From Gracilaria gracilis (Eukaryota > Rhodophyta > Florideophyceae > Gracilariales > Gracilariaceae): 64,000 nucleotides of DNA. The position numbers were made by a program, and so were the translations under genes. Under the pieces are notes generated by a model that ran no database searches, was not told where the DNA came from, and saw only the letters and a list, made by a program, of their open reading frames with translations. Where the stretch lies: assembly GCA_030374805.1 (NCBI GenBank), contig JARGSG010000029.1, positions 62,001-126,000 on the forward strand, written 5' to 3'. Positions 29,644-41,161 of this stretch are shown one piece after another (position 1 is the stretch's first letter; every line of letters begins with the position of its first letter).

Positions 29644-31889
29644 CATGAACTTCTTGGGCTTTGACTTTGGGGAAAGAAACTCAAAGGCGAAACGAAATCT
29701 GCTGCCGTCCGTGAAAGCCTTGGTGTCTGTTCTTAATGAGGTCGACCAGTACCCGGCTCTCTATTTTCAACCACCTCGTGTTGAGGGAGGCCATCCGCCG
29801 CTATGAACAGCTGTGGATTCCCCTTCTTGCAAATGCCAAGCCCAAGTAACGCTTGCGTCTCGTTCCGCCGCTTGACGTTGAATGGGTTTGGTTTTGCCAT
29901 ATGCTATGTCCTGCCAAATACGCCACTGACTGTGCCGCAATGTGGCAGGCCGTGCGCCCTGATGAGCATGACGTCATTATAGATCATGTGCTCTTGGGGT
30001 CGAAGAAAAGACAGGCCGGAAAGTTGGAGGCTGAAGAACTGTGGCGACATATGCATCCGCAAGAGGCATTCGACATAACGGATACTATCAAAGATGCACC
30101 CATTCAAGTGCCCCGCAAGGCCACGGTAACCACCACGAGGGGTGGCTACGCTTCAGACAAGTCCCGCATCTCGTACGATATCGCGGCTGCAGCCGAAAGG
30201 CAGATGGTATTCCAGTACCAGGTCGGCATCATGCCGCAATATCAAGAGAACAGGTTTCTGCGATTCGCTGTACGCCGATACAGGAAGTTTCTCAAACTGC
30301 AGCAGTTGCATCCGCACAAGATATGGGTTCCAACTTATGATATCGACGTGTGCTGGCACGCTTATATGATGCACCCACATTGGTATCACAGCAAGACGGT
30401 GAAGTTGAAGGGATCGGTACTGAGACATGATGATACGCTCAACGATAGAGCAACTGGATCCGAGCTCAACCGGAGGTGGGGTGAGACTGCCAGCACATGG
30501 CTACAGCTCTTCTCTTCCCCAGCACACCGTGCTGGGGGAATGTGGAGAGGGAATGTTGAAACCTCGGAAAGAGTGCTACGACCGGCTATCATTGGGATGA
30601 TCGCTGCTGTGCAGGCGAGTTGCTCTTCAACAGCAAACGCTGAGTATCATCTGTGGGATGCTGACATGAGTGCAGTGGACCTAAGCGCCGGCTCGGACTG
30701 GGTTCACAGGACTGACTGGCGAAGGAAGAATGAGCCTGCCGGTAGCAGCACCCAAGACAGTACTGGAAGCAAGGTGGAACGCTTTACCTGTCTCGGAGAA
30801 GAAACTACAGATGCAGCCATCCTAGTGAGTCGAACGATACATTTCCTGATGTACAAGAAGGACAGCTCCAACGCTGAGCCAACCCGTTTTGCGTCAGCGG
30901 TGGAGGTATTCGGAGGGAAGACATGTTCAGAGAAGCCAAGATACCCGCTCGCAACAGCCCACCATGTGCTCCCCAACAGCATGTGCGGTTTGCACTCGCC
31001 GCACGTGCCACCTCGCAGGTGTGCTGTCTCATCTGTAGAAGCTGTCTTCGTGTTAAGGGTTGGCGTGGAGGACTTTGGTCTCCTTGCAGGAGAATGGACT
31101 GGTTTCGAACCTCCTCGGAAAGGAGTTGCTGGCGTTCCAGGTAACAAGAGTAAGCGTGAGTGGGGGGTGCCTGGCATTCCAGGAACGAGGGGAGAGCCGG
31201 GACACCTGAAGTTGCGCGTATGGTTATTTGGTGCGAACACTCGAAAGGGATGGCTCAGCTTGAGGCCGGTAGGCAAGAAGAAGCAACCTCTGTCGTATTC
31301 GCTTAAGCTGCCATCTCTCGCTGTGGCAGGCGGAATCGCTGCAGGTGAAGTGGGCTTCAATCTTAAGGACGCCAAAGTGCGCGTGACTGACGGGAGCCAA
31401 CTGTTGGTAGCGTATCTAATGAACACAGCAGCAGCCGCGCTGTTCGCCACACTGCAGCCAAGATTCATGCCTCGTGGTGGTGCGAGTGCCGGCAGCCATG
31501 AAACCATGTATCCCGCATGGTCAGTGGCGCAGAAAGACTACGCCACGCTTCGGGGAGCGGGTGGAGAGGTGCCCACCGAGAACGGTAACCAAGGCTTGGG
31601 CACGATGCTCCTCTCATGGCAGAAAGGGGCGTGGGAGCGTTTCGACTTCCCCGGGTCTGCGAGGCGCGAGTTCAAGCTGGTGCGGGCTGCGGCAGGCGCG
31701 GGCGCGGGCGCGAGCGCGGGCGCGAGCGATGGCGCAGACGAGTACAGCTCGATATTCGGCGGGATTGTGGACGAGATCGGCAGTCCTGACGGTGCCGATG
31801 GCTGCGGCGGTTGTGGAGGCTGCGGAGGGTGCGGCGGCTGTGACGCTGGCGCCTGCGGTGGTGGCGGCGGCGGCGGCGGCGGCGCTTGA
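29644..31889 (+). CDS. Glycine-rich domain-containing protein (GRDP/DUF1399-like), 5' end interrupted
   Basis: The long open part (from about 29850) begins RLVPPLDVEWVWFCHMLCPAKYATDC and later has VPTYDIDVCWHAYMMHPHWYHSKT. These are two DUF1399 signature repeats of the form P-x-DV-x-W-x-H..P..Y. A middle segment of about 350 residues has no known motif, and the protein ends in a Cys/Gly-rich then poly-Gly tail, as in plant GRDPs. An ATG at 29644 in good context (CAACCATGAAC) starts a matching N-terminus, but the frame slips by one base near 29755 and resumes as REAIRRYEQLWIPLLANAKPK, then a TAA at 29847-29849 precedes the main frame. The gene is either newly damaged or carries two sequence errors. 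Without repair, translation would have to start at ATG 29901. Its exact role is unknown. Confidence 0.75.
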
Positions 31890-33005
31890 AACTGCAAGCG
31901 CTTTCTCATCCAATGGGTGAATGCAGAAATAACTACATAGCCGCCTGGTGAAACATCGGCCAATCATATGGCTCCATTTCTGACCGGCACAGAATCAAAT
32001 CCTGCGTTCTGAAGGGAACCCTCGAAGGGTCCTTTCAGCAGGCCAAACCTTCGCCAGACGCCTTTTGCGTCAACATGCACTCGCGACAGAAACAAGCAGC
32101 TGCGCATGCTGCCAATTCAGCAGGATTGACGACGACACTGGGCGTGCTTCTACTGATTCGAGAGCATAACACTCGTCCAAGAAGATCCCATCAGTTCGCA
32201 CAACACAAAAATAAATAACTTTTGCATCTTTTGAAGGATGATGACAAAACCTCGTCGCAACAACTACTCTAAACAGAACAAAACCTGTCTAGAAATAAAC
32301 TTTACTACATAAACATGCTTTGACATATTATTACTACCAAATTTTAAACACACACAAATGACTATTAAAAACAAATTTCTGTATCGAAAAAACTTTTTTC
32401 AAAAACTAAAAAACTTTAATTGCAGCCATAAAATTTATTAAAAACTAATTACATTTTATGAGAGAATATTCCAACATTTAATAAGGCTGTCCTTTTTTTT
32501 ACCTATTTATGTCGTCCATGTATTTATGGCTTGATTACAACATTTATATTCTTTGAGTCTGTTGAAAAATAGCTATCTTGTCAGAGCTACAATAGCCAAC
32601 CGTGGCCAAAATGGAAGCCTTTTCTCTTTTTACTCAAAATAATAGGAAGTTTGTTTCTTTACTAAGAAACGTATTTGGTGTAAAAAACGGTAAATTGTTT
32701 TTCAAAACTACGGAGACATTACGTTACAAAATGCTTGCTATGAAAACTAAACGCAACAAGAAAACGTGGCTACGATATTTGTGTTTAATTTTTTCGGTTT
32801 AATTTACATGCTCCCCTGAACTTCTCTGGCAGCTGGCGGGACACAGAGTTGGAAAGACGTTCGGGTCTTTTTCACCCTAATATTTCGGATGATATGACTC
32901 TGAGAGTGGCAAACTTGGAAGCTTTGGCTTTTTTATGAACACGTCGGGCATCAACCGCTAGATTCAGGGCGGAAAACAAACGAAACAAACCATATCCCTG
33001 ATTCT
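31890..33005. other. Intergenic, AT-rich
   Basis: About 1.1 kb that turns strongly AT-rich from 32200 to 32600. A 66-codon ORF at 32602-32802 has no recognisable feature and is probably chance. Confidence 0.5.
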
Positions 33006-33308
33006 GTGGAACTTGCTGCTATCGATTTGGTAATGCAACTCTTTCTGCATTCCGAGAGGCAGAGAGCTGAATGGGGCACCCGTGCCATTGAAAGTTTCTT
33101 TCAGGGTCTGAAAGTGTGCCATCATCTCATTCTAAGCGCCATGATATCTTCATTGGCTTTTGTACATTTAGTCTTCTTTGGCTTTACGCCTGTCAAGGTT
33201 TTGGTGGTGCCTAATGCTTCAATTGGTGGCACTGCTGTGGCAGCCGAAAGTCTCCTTGCGGTAGCAGCGGAGGGAAAAGAGGACATTTTTTGCAGTCTTG
33301 CAAGATGA
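33006..33308 (+). pseudogene. Possible DDE transposase fragment
   Basis: A 100-codon frame containing LHSERQRAEWGTRAIESFFQGLK, which resembles the R/QxAEWGMRAxQGSFxRLK block near the C-terminus of DDE transposases in several protist elements. Sequence before and after it does not extend the match. Called a fragment on one motif only. Confidence 0.35.
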
Positions 33309-33801
33309 GCGGTGAGAAGACAAGGCCTTTCCTTAAAATGGGATAGTCTGTTATTAGTATGTGGGGTGCACTGGGGTTTGGGCTACTTATTTCGCGCCAA
33401 TATATGGCGTTTAGTTTGGCTGTTTGGCGCTGCATTGAATTTTTGAACAGCGAGAGATATATGGCGTATTGGCATTCTGAGAATTTCTGCATTCACCAGA
33501 TGCGTTGTTGGGAAAATGCAATGGTTACTTATTATTTTAACCAATTACAGAACATTATACCATGTGCTTTATCTCATCACTCATTTTCCATCGTTACATA
33601 TACGTTACATTGCTGTAGACTGTAGAATGTACCTTACATCACCCGGCCTACCACCGTAACATGGTAGACCCAAGCGTGGACGCGAAGTTCGCATTGCAAA
33701 CGAACCCGGAAGATTTGAAGACGGCGCCATTGATAGCCTCTACCACAAGCGTCCAAATGAAACAACAAGAGTAAACACCAAGAAACCGAAATACCTAAGT
33801 G
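33309..33801. other. Intergenic, no supported gene
   Basis: No domain-bearing frame or repeat was identified between the transposase-like fragment and the copia LTR. Confidence 0.45.
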
Positions 33802-34008
33802 TATTAGAGAAAGAAAGTGACTGCAACAAAAGAGTCGTCTCGGAGGTGGAAGTCGCAATGACTTCCACCATGAGACGTTTATATAGATAGAGATAAGCCA
33901 ATGTAAAGTAAAATTAAATGGTCGTAAACAACAATATTCAAACTACGACCATACAAATCATCAATGACATACAACAAGAATCAAATGTAAGAGGTCGTAA
34001 TGCCGACA
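33802..34008 (-). repeat. 3' LTR of degraded copia element
   Basis: On the minus strand it starts TGTCGGCATTACGACC and ends near CTAATA. It contains a TATA-like TATATAAACG. The first about 125 bases match 38706-38830 (plus strand), and its end matches 38225-38250. Confidence 0.65.
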
Positions 34009-34563
34009 CCCCCCCTCGACCTTAGAAGGGAGCAACACACAGGGCATTACGATGAGTGATAAAAGAGCTCCAGTTAGTGTCTTTGCCATGATATCGGCAT
34101 GATTTTTCTTCGAGGGAACATATAGAATATCAACCAGTCCACTCTTGATGGCGTCTAGCACGTGATGAAAACGGATGTCAATGTGCTCTACTCTGCGCAT
34201 TTCAAGATATTCCTTTGACCATTGAATAGTTCCAAGGTTGTCTTGACGAACAGAAACTGGTTCTAGTAGTGGTAGTCTTATTTCAGGGAAAACATTCTCT
34301 ATCCACTGCACGTGACGGATGCATTCTGATAAGGCATAAAACTCAGCTTCCGGGGTAGAGAGCGCGGTTGATTTCTGAAGGTTGGAGCTCCAGATGATAG
34401 GGACCCCTCCAATACTGATGTAATGTCCCATTCTAGATCGGCGTATCTCGAGATCTCTTCCCCGGTCCGCATCAGACCAAGCTTCGACATCCATTTCCAG
34501 ATATTTTGGTATTTTCAAGGCAAAGTTCCGAGTGTCTTTCAAATAACATACCACGCTTTTCAA
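33961..34563 (-). pseudogene. Copia RNase H domain
   Basis: The frame shows copia RNase H: EAWSDADRGRD (first Asp), the IIWSSNLQKSTALSTPEAEFYALSE block (Glu), VRQDNLGTIQWSK (Asp), then HIDIRFHHVLD and VPSKKNHADIMAKTL. This is the usual C-terminal end of copia pol. The last residues run into the LTR. It is separated from RT by frameshifts. Confidence 0.85.
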
Positions 34564-34569
34564 GCAGTT

Positions 34570-35508
34570 CTAGTGTTTGGGTTTAGGCGAGAACGCAAAT
34601 TTTCCAAAAAGAGAGACGAACGTAGCAAGATCAGGATGTGTGCGGGTGCTCAAAAACAGTAAAGATACATGTGCCTCCCTGTACGGGATAGTTTCCATGT
34701 GAATAGACTCTTTCTCCGTAATTGGTGTTCTCGAATCATGGAGGCAGTGTTCATCTGGCAAAGGATGTGATAGAGGTTTGATAGATTCCATATTGCACAT
34801 TGAAATAATGTTGTTAATGAGAGGCTGTTGGTGAAGATAGACAGCAGAATCGGTTTCCTTGATAGGGACACCTAGGTAGAGGTCGGTACGTCCCAGATCG
34901 CTAACATCGTAGTTAACTGAAAGTCACTGCTTAATCCATGAGGTGAGCTCAGATGGTCCAAAAATACAAATGTCATCAACATAAGCTAATACAATGACGA
35001 TGTCGTCTTCACGAGTATATGTAAACATACAGAGATGAGACACTGCTTGCACAAATCCGATTGATATTAAATACGAAGATAGATTCTAAAACCAGAGTCT
35101 GGGGGCTTCACGTGTTCCATATACGGACTTCACCAATTTCACGACACGACCATCAGCTTCCGGGACACCTGGTATCTTCGGAAGTCGAATCCAGATTGGA
35201 CTGTCTTCGGGAACTGTGGCATGTAAAAATGCGCATTTGATGTCCACATGTTGGCGATCCCAATCATTAGCAATTGACACAGCCAGGATGAGTCGGAAAA
35301 GTTCGAAATTAAGAACTGGGGCATACAAATCTGATTTGTTGCAGTCGACCTGAAAGTTTCCTCCTGCGAAAAGATGGGCTGCACCTTTGTGCTCTCGCTT
35401 CAGTTGGAGTATTATACCAGAAGGAATCGGTTGTTCATGGATAGCGTCAGTATCAACGTAAGTTCCAAGATTTTGGATTATATCAAACTCTTTCTTGATA
35501 CTTTCCAT
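34570..35508 (-). pseudogene. Copia reverse transcriptase (frameshifted)
   Basis: The N-terminal part (35086-35508) has VDIKCAFLHATVPEDSPIWIRLP and VVKLVKSVYGTREAPRLWF, standard copia RT blocks. The catalytic YVDD is present at plus 34972-34983 but in another frame, and the following thumb segments appear at 34650-34871 and 34570-34800. At least three frameshifts and an in-frame stop separate the pieces. The active-site residues are conserved although the gene is dead. Confidence 0.82.
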
Positions 35509-35541
35509 CCAGAACGACGCTTCTGGAGATTTCAGAACCTG

Positions 35542-35961
35542 TCAGAGAGTTGGTTCGTCTCCTGTGCTGATTTTTGATGGCATTGCTCGGGCCACGGAAC
35601 AGGAGGCTGTAGCTGCATTCTCGTCAAAGTCGTAGAGATATCCACCGAGATCAGGGTCATACGTAGAATCCTGCAACGGATAGTGCATTAATGATGTGAG
35701 TACAGAACTGGTATCTTCGACTTCTTCAGAGATGTCTGCGTTTGAAATGCTAAAATTTCGGGCAATTTTCACCATTTCAGGGCAATTATCAGCGTCTTCC
35801 TCAATATTGGGAGTTAAATTGTTGAAAAGTGACAGTCCTGGAAATTCTGTCTCAAGGAAACTAACATGCTTCGTTTGAATGATTCCTTCAGAGGTAAGGA
35901 TTTGATACATTCCACCTTGAATATGTCCAAGATTTATGCCTTCTATAAGCCTAGGATACAT
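35542..35961 (-). pseudogene. Copia pol linker between integrase and RT
   Basis: A frame of 139 codons lies between the integrase and RT modules, acidic and Ser-rich (TPNIEEDADNCPEM, ISEEVEDTSSVL). It starts with a GINLGHIQGGMYQIL segment resembling the region after the copia integrase core. No catalytic motif. Confidence 0.5.
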
Positions 35962-35977
35962 TTTACGGAGCTGACTT

Positions 35978-36625
35978 TCATTGTACAGGACCAGTACACG
36001 GCAGCCAAAAGGCTTTGAGGTGCTTTGTATAGGGATGATACTCGTTCAACAGTGTCACATACGGTATTTGGTTCGTTGTACTATGATTGGCCATGTTGCG
36101 AGCATAAACTACTTGTTTCAAAGCATACTTCCAAAATTTATTTGGAAGTTTGGCATGATTGAGGGCGGCTCTTATAGAACCCTGTGAAGCACCTACGTAA
36201 CTTTCAGCTAGTCCATTCGAAGACGGTGTCTTCGCACTGGTGTGAGAAGTGTCAATGCCAAGTTTTTCAAAATGCTTTTGAGCACGGTAAAATTCCTTTC
36301 CAGCATCGGAGTGCAGGGAAAGAACATTTTTCCCAGATTGACGTCCGAAATAGTTCTTGAAGTTGAAAATGTATTCGGACGCTTCTCCTTTGCTGTGAAG
36401 AGGCTTCCCATAAAGAAAACGACTGTGCTCGTCGACGATGATTAGATAATATCGATGGCCACCGTCAGATAGGGTCCCAGCTTCCGTTACATCAGTATGT
36501 AAATAACTAGGCTGAGTTTTTGAGGTTAAAATGCCAGTAAAAGACTTGTGGAACTTTCCCACTGTGCACGGTAGGCAACTGGTTTTGAATTCCCGGTAGA
36601 TTGGAAGGAGATTGTTTTGAATCAT
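35978..36625 (-). pseudogene. Copia integrase core
   Basis: Contains CLPCTVGKFHKSF from the end of the zinc/pre-integrase domain, LHTDVTEAGTLSDGGHRYYLIIVDEHSRF (first Asp), LSLHSDAGKEF (second Asp) and TPSSNGLAESYVG (Glu), the complete D,D,E triad of a copia integrase. It inserts the cDNA into the genome. The frame is open over the core but is broken from the neighbours. Confidence 0.87.
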
Positions 36626-36787
36626 TTTAGTGATATCCTTCTTCGAAATGGCATGAGCAAGTCTTGAGTGCCGAACAGCGACCTCCGAACTGGTGCTTGA
36701 GAAGTCCGAAACTTCAGAGTTCCTGGAGCTGACATCGAGTTTTATGATACTGTCTGATTCAGAATCAAGATTACGTTCCTTACCAGA

Positions 36788-37606
36788 CTAATTGTCATTA
36801 GCATCTGACTCAGTTGTGGCCTGAGATTGACTGGAATCAGATGAATTGGTGGCAATATCTTGAATTCTGACCATCATTGCACGACTGGTGCCTGCATTTT
36901 TCAGAGATAGATTGGAATTTTCGAAGTCTTCGGAGATGTAATATAAACCAACTGGGAGTTTAGGAGCGGAACAAATGACTTGGAAATCATTTTCAATGTC
37001 AATGAGAAGTGCAACGTCTGGTAGAAAGAGAACTGCGATACCTTTAGACTTCAATGCCAGAATGGAGAGGAAACTTATAGCGAGCTCAGGAAATGCGAGT
37101 GTGTTGCTCAAAGAGACAGAAGTTGTTATCCCATTATGGTCCCATTTCACACTTCGAGTGCCTTGTTCAGTGCCAATAATGGTAGAGTCATCCCCAAGAG
37201 AGATTGGGACATGGCAAGATTCAGAATCGGTTAGGTTCGGAGATTCAAGAGTGAGATGCGTGGTAGTTCCCGAATCCAGCATCAGTAGTTCAGAAGGTGG
37301 AGATTTTGTCATCATAGCCCTTGCAACAGCTGCTCTGTTGCAAGTTTGCCTGTTGTGTGACGCATTGTTATCCTTCTGTTTATCCTTCTTTTCTGCTGAG
37401 TTTTTGTTTTCATTACCTTTCGAAGAAGTGTTGCTGTTACTTTCTTCGAGATTCAACCTGTTGTTGGGATTACGGGGGTTCAAAAAACGGGTTTTCGTAT
37501 TGTGTCCCATTCGTTTAAAAATCACACAACGTGGTCTGGCCGAAGATGATCGCTCGCTGCGATGATTTCTCAAAGATCGTGTCTCGTCCAACAGTCTGGA
37601 AGACAA
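36788..37606 (-). pseudogene. Copia gag C-terminus and aspartic protease
   Basis: Residues near 90-110 contain LLMLDSGTTTHLT, the copia protease active site (DSG followed by H-x-T), embedded in a typical protease context. Upstream is a basic, Asn/Lys-rich region that ends a gag protein; a zinc knuckle is only hinted at by CVIFKRMGHNTKTRF, with Cys missing. It overlaps the gag frame at 37570-37606. Confidence 0.78.
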
Positions 37607-38148
37607 TGTGTCCCATGTACATTTTCATATGGGAGCGTTTTGATGGCGGCAAAAACAGGAGTTAAAGCTGATGCAGAAATAGATGAGACTAGTAGGGCGA
37701 CCGAAAGTTCTTCTGGAAGTTTTGTGTCCATACTCGCAAGCTGTTCCATAATTCCGGCCATCTTATCGATGTGTTTGCCCATATTCTGATCGATATTGCT
37801 GTACCGAAAAGTAACGAGTTCACACATTTTTTCAATACGAGATGCTGTTAACTTTGATGCACATCTGTCATCGAGTCGTTTCAGTATCTTAAGTGGCTGT
37901 CCAATCCCGGATTGAACAACGCGTAGCGCTTCATTGGATAGAGCGGCGACAATAATACCACTAGCTTTCTTCTGGTTGTAGTCGAGCTCCTTGCGCTTAT
38001 CGTCGTCGCTCGAGAGAGGATTACGGCTCGGGGGGAGAACATTCCCAATGCCTTTGGCGTCACATGCAGCTTCGATTCTGATGGGCCAAAGTTTGTAATC
38101 GTCCTTTTCGTCGAAACACTTGATAACAATTTTATTGTTGTCCATCAA
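37570..38148 (-). pseudogene. Copia gag
   Basis: About 190 codons beginning MDNNKIVIKCFDEKDDYKLWPIRIEAAC. This matches the F-x-G-x-NYxxWxxxMxxxL opening of copia gag (UBN2-type), with LKILKRLDDRCASKLTASRIEKMCEL as the next conserved helices. The start lies about 65 bases after the primer site, the normal copia arrangement and unlike the other copia element in this window. Confidence 0.75.
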
Positions 38149-38283
38149 TAACCAAGATGGAGGGGAATGAAAGAAAAACGAGTTGCGGTAGACACAGTAG
38201 TGTATAACGAGTAAGGCCCATAACCTATTAGAGAAAGAGAGTCGATGCGAAGAGAGAGATATCGAGAAACGCCGGTCTAGAGG

Positions 38284-38830
38284 GGGACACTACATGAGTA
38301 TTGGAGGGGTCCCTATCATCTGGAGCTCCAAGCTTCAGAAATCAACAGCGCTCTCTACCCCGGAAGCTGCGTTTTACGCCTTATCAGAATGCATCCTTCA
38401 AATGCAGTGGATAGAAAACGTATTCACTGAAATATGACTACCACTACTGGAACCAGTTCTTGTTCGTTAGGACAACCTTGAAACTATTCAATGGTCCAAG
38501 GAATATTTTGGAATGTGCAGAGTAAAGCACATTGACATCCGTTTTCATCACGTGCTGGACGCCGTCAAGAATGAACTTGTTAATATTCTATATGTTCCCT
38601 CGAAGGAAAATCATGCCGATATCATGACAAAAACACTAACTGGAGCTCTCTTTGTCATTAATCGTTATGCCCTGTGGTTTGCTCCCTTCTAAGGTCGAAG
38701 GGAGGTGTCGGCACTACGACCACTTACATTTGATTCTTGTTGTTTGTCATTGATGATTTGTAAGGTCGTTGTTTGAATATTGCTGTCAACGACCATTTAA
38801 TTTTACTCTACATTAGCTTATCTCTGTCTA
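38284..38830 (+). mobile_element. Inverted copia fragment: RNase H end plus start of LTR
   Basis: Plus-strand sequence closely related to minus-strand 34440-33890. It reads through the ISIGGVPIIWSS and AEFYALSE parts of RNase H, the HADI.TKTLTGAL end and a TGTCGGCAC LTR start at 38706. It joins head-on to the truncated 5' LTR of the neighbouring element. The similarity fades after TATATAAACG near 38835. Confidence 0.8.
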
Positions 38831-39169
38831 TATAAACGAATCACACGTCATCAAGCCGTCATGCACAAAACCTTGATCTTGACACCAAACATGCTTGTTC
38901 TTCCTCAAACAAACCAAATCCAACGCTCTCACGCACAAAGCGGCTTGCGAAGATTATTCTTCTGGACGCTCCAGATCAGGACCCATTCCTATTTCATAAA
39001 CTTCTAATTCAAAAGCTCTATGCCCTTAATCCAAAAAAAATGATTGACAAACACCTCACCATTCACACAAGTCGCTGATCTCAATTTCCATCACTCAATT
39101 CCAATCAAATTAGTTAAAGAGAACATTGTCGGCAATTTGTTTCAAACTCATAACGTGTTCTAACATTGC

Positions 39170-41161
39170 CTACAACTGCATTTCTTCTTCATCCATTATT
39201 TGATCCTCTTCTTCTTCACCCTTTGTGTCGTTCAATTCCTTGACAAGGTTACCAACATGTGGTATTGATGCAGTGATACCGCTTAGAACGTCAGAATTAC
39301 CGACATCTATTATGTGCTTCTCAAAACTATCTCCTCTTTTCTTGCGTAGCTCTTCCCTTAGCATATCATGGTTGTGAGCAACAGCGACCTGTTATTTTAA
39401 TCTCTTCCTCTCCAGTTCGGGCTCGGAGGGAAGAGTGTATCCGCTTGGATATCTTGTGGTTTTTTTCCACCCGTTCTGCAGAATCAGGAGCTGTGTACAC
39501 TTTCATGAGGACTTTCACAAGTTCCGGAACGGAATCAATTACTTGCCCCGATATTAGAAATCGGTGCCAATCCCTAACCCGAAGTAGTATGTTGTAGGGC
39601 GAGACGCAGTGAACCATGAAGTTCTTCACTAATTAATTGTGGTGATCTTTATCACCAGCTATTTGCGTGAAGGCTTTATGGCATTGTTCCACGAGGCGTT
39701 CATCACCGAACCCCAGAAATTCTTCCCCATCTATTTGCAGCATTCGTTGTCGCATTTCAGAGAGAAATGGATCACAGAAGTACCCTAGGGCAATCGCAGG
39801 AGAACATATGCGATCCCGTTTATACAGCAGCCGTTTCTCGAGATGTTCAATGAGCTCGGTCTCACGATGCCTTCCAAGATGGACGCGAACGAACAAAAAG
39901 CAGGTGTACTCCATCGACAGAGATTACAGTGTCTTTCAAGGACACCAATACACTTACAAATGGGGTCAAGAAATTGATTGGCCTTTGCGATACTATCCCA
40001 AAAACTACCATCGCCTATTATCGATGGAACTGTTGTCGGGATTTGACACGATTGGTCCAGTCCAAACCGTTCCCAGTCATGTAGAAATACATATGGAATG
40101 TATGTTGTGACCATTTTGATCAAGAGAAGCCTTCGAAACATAAAATTAACCGTCGTCCACCACGTTTTACAGTAAAGAACCATGTAATACTGCTTTTGAA
40201 GCCGTTCTGTGCAGATTACCTCGTAAACTTTCCTCAAAAGTCCCACAGACTTTATAGTTTTAGAAAGCAGTAGACACTGGCGTACTGTCATAGAAATTTC
40301 TTTGTGCTTTCTAATATCTCGCTGAGGTTATGTAATGAGTAAGTGCTACACCTGTACGCGAAATTGAGTAGTCTCTGCTCCACACAAATTTCTCTAAGGC
40401 GCTTCTTCGCCTTCCAAGAGTCAGATACAAAACCAAACACAAATTGAAAGCCTACAATTTTGTGCAACCGTTGCAGTACATCTTTGAATTTATCTGCCAG
40501 ATTTTGTGCTGTCTCCTTTTAAATGTCTGATCTCAAGTATTCCTCAAATAAAGGAAGGGGAGTGTGTATGATGACGGTGCTTATAGACTTTGACACCACG
40601 TTTGTCGCACCATCAATACCGATTACTCCCCCTTCGTCCTTTTGAAGTCATTCTATAAACAAGCGCATGATCGATTCGTACTCGTAGTGCAATAGCTCGT
40701 TACTGATCTTGCGAAGGCATGGTGGGATATAATTTGGTGGTATAATAGACAAAAAAAAATTTCCGGCTCGGGTGTTCGGAGAAATCAAATGGGTCCCAGT
40801 GTCGTGAATGGCCTTGCCAAACAAGTTGCCGAGCTGCACTTTTTGTTGTGCTATTATTTCATCTAGCCGGAATTTAGAGGGAGGCCCACCTCTTTGTTTC
40901 ATCGTTTGGTTCTTTGACAGCTTATCAGATGTCTTGGTTGTGAGCGGTAATGATTTGGATGATATGTGGTTGAGCAACCTCAATGTCGTGAGACAAAGCT
41001 TCAACAAGTTGAGGCACAATTAGGCAATTGTTGAAGTCAGTTATCAGGTTGTTGGGCTTAGATGACACCGTCGTTTTGCAATAGTTGCATTTCGCTCTGT
41101 CGGTTCGAAAAGAGCCTTTCGAAAATTTGCTGAAATGTCTCCAGATTGGACTCTGTTTCAT
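39170..41161 (-). pseudogene. Decayed hAT-family transposase with BED zinc finger
   Basis: Minus-strand pieces in several frames follow the order of a hAT protein. At 40925-41161 is a BED finger (IWRHFSKF...KCNYCKTTVSS). At 40648-41019 is a block with LGNLFGKAIHDTGTHL and IIPPNYIPPCLRKISNELL (DUF659-like). At 39785-40291 are segments with TWWTTVNFMFRRL and an IIGDGSFWDSI part. At 39366-39914 lie DERLVEQCHKAF and DSAERVEKNHKISKRIHSSLRART, the C-terminal dimerisation region (normally SSxxxERxFS). Many stops and shifts make it non-functional. No terminal repeats or 8-bp duplication were located. Confidence 0.65.

Larger units (their letters stand above)
33802..38284 (-). mobile_element. Degraded Ty1/copia retrotransposon, 5' LTR truncated
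   Basis: On the minus strand: 3' LTR at about 33802-34008 (207 bp), a purine tract AGGTCGAGGGGGG before it, then RNase H, RT, integrase, protease and gag going upstream. A primer site GTTATGGGCC (38215-38224) adjoins the remnant of the 5' LTR (38225 to about 38284). Integrase before RT defines copia. Every module is in a different or interrupted frame. The 5' LTR stops where an inverted fragment of a related copy begins (about 38284), so no target duplication can be read. Confidence 0.85.

Noticed and set aside
27838..29900. Possible reassignment of TAA/TAG to glutamine (stops in Harbinger transposase and GRDP-like gene)
   Set aside because: The patatin-like gene ends with TAG and other ORFs end with TAA or TGA at sensible places; TGA also interrupts gag, so ordinary decay explains it better.
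30704..31507. 267-codon frame antisense to the GRDP-like gene
   Set aside because: Overlaps conserved DUF1399 coding sequence on the other strand; composition is that of a mirror frame.
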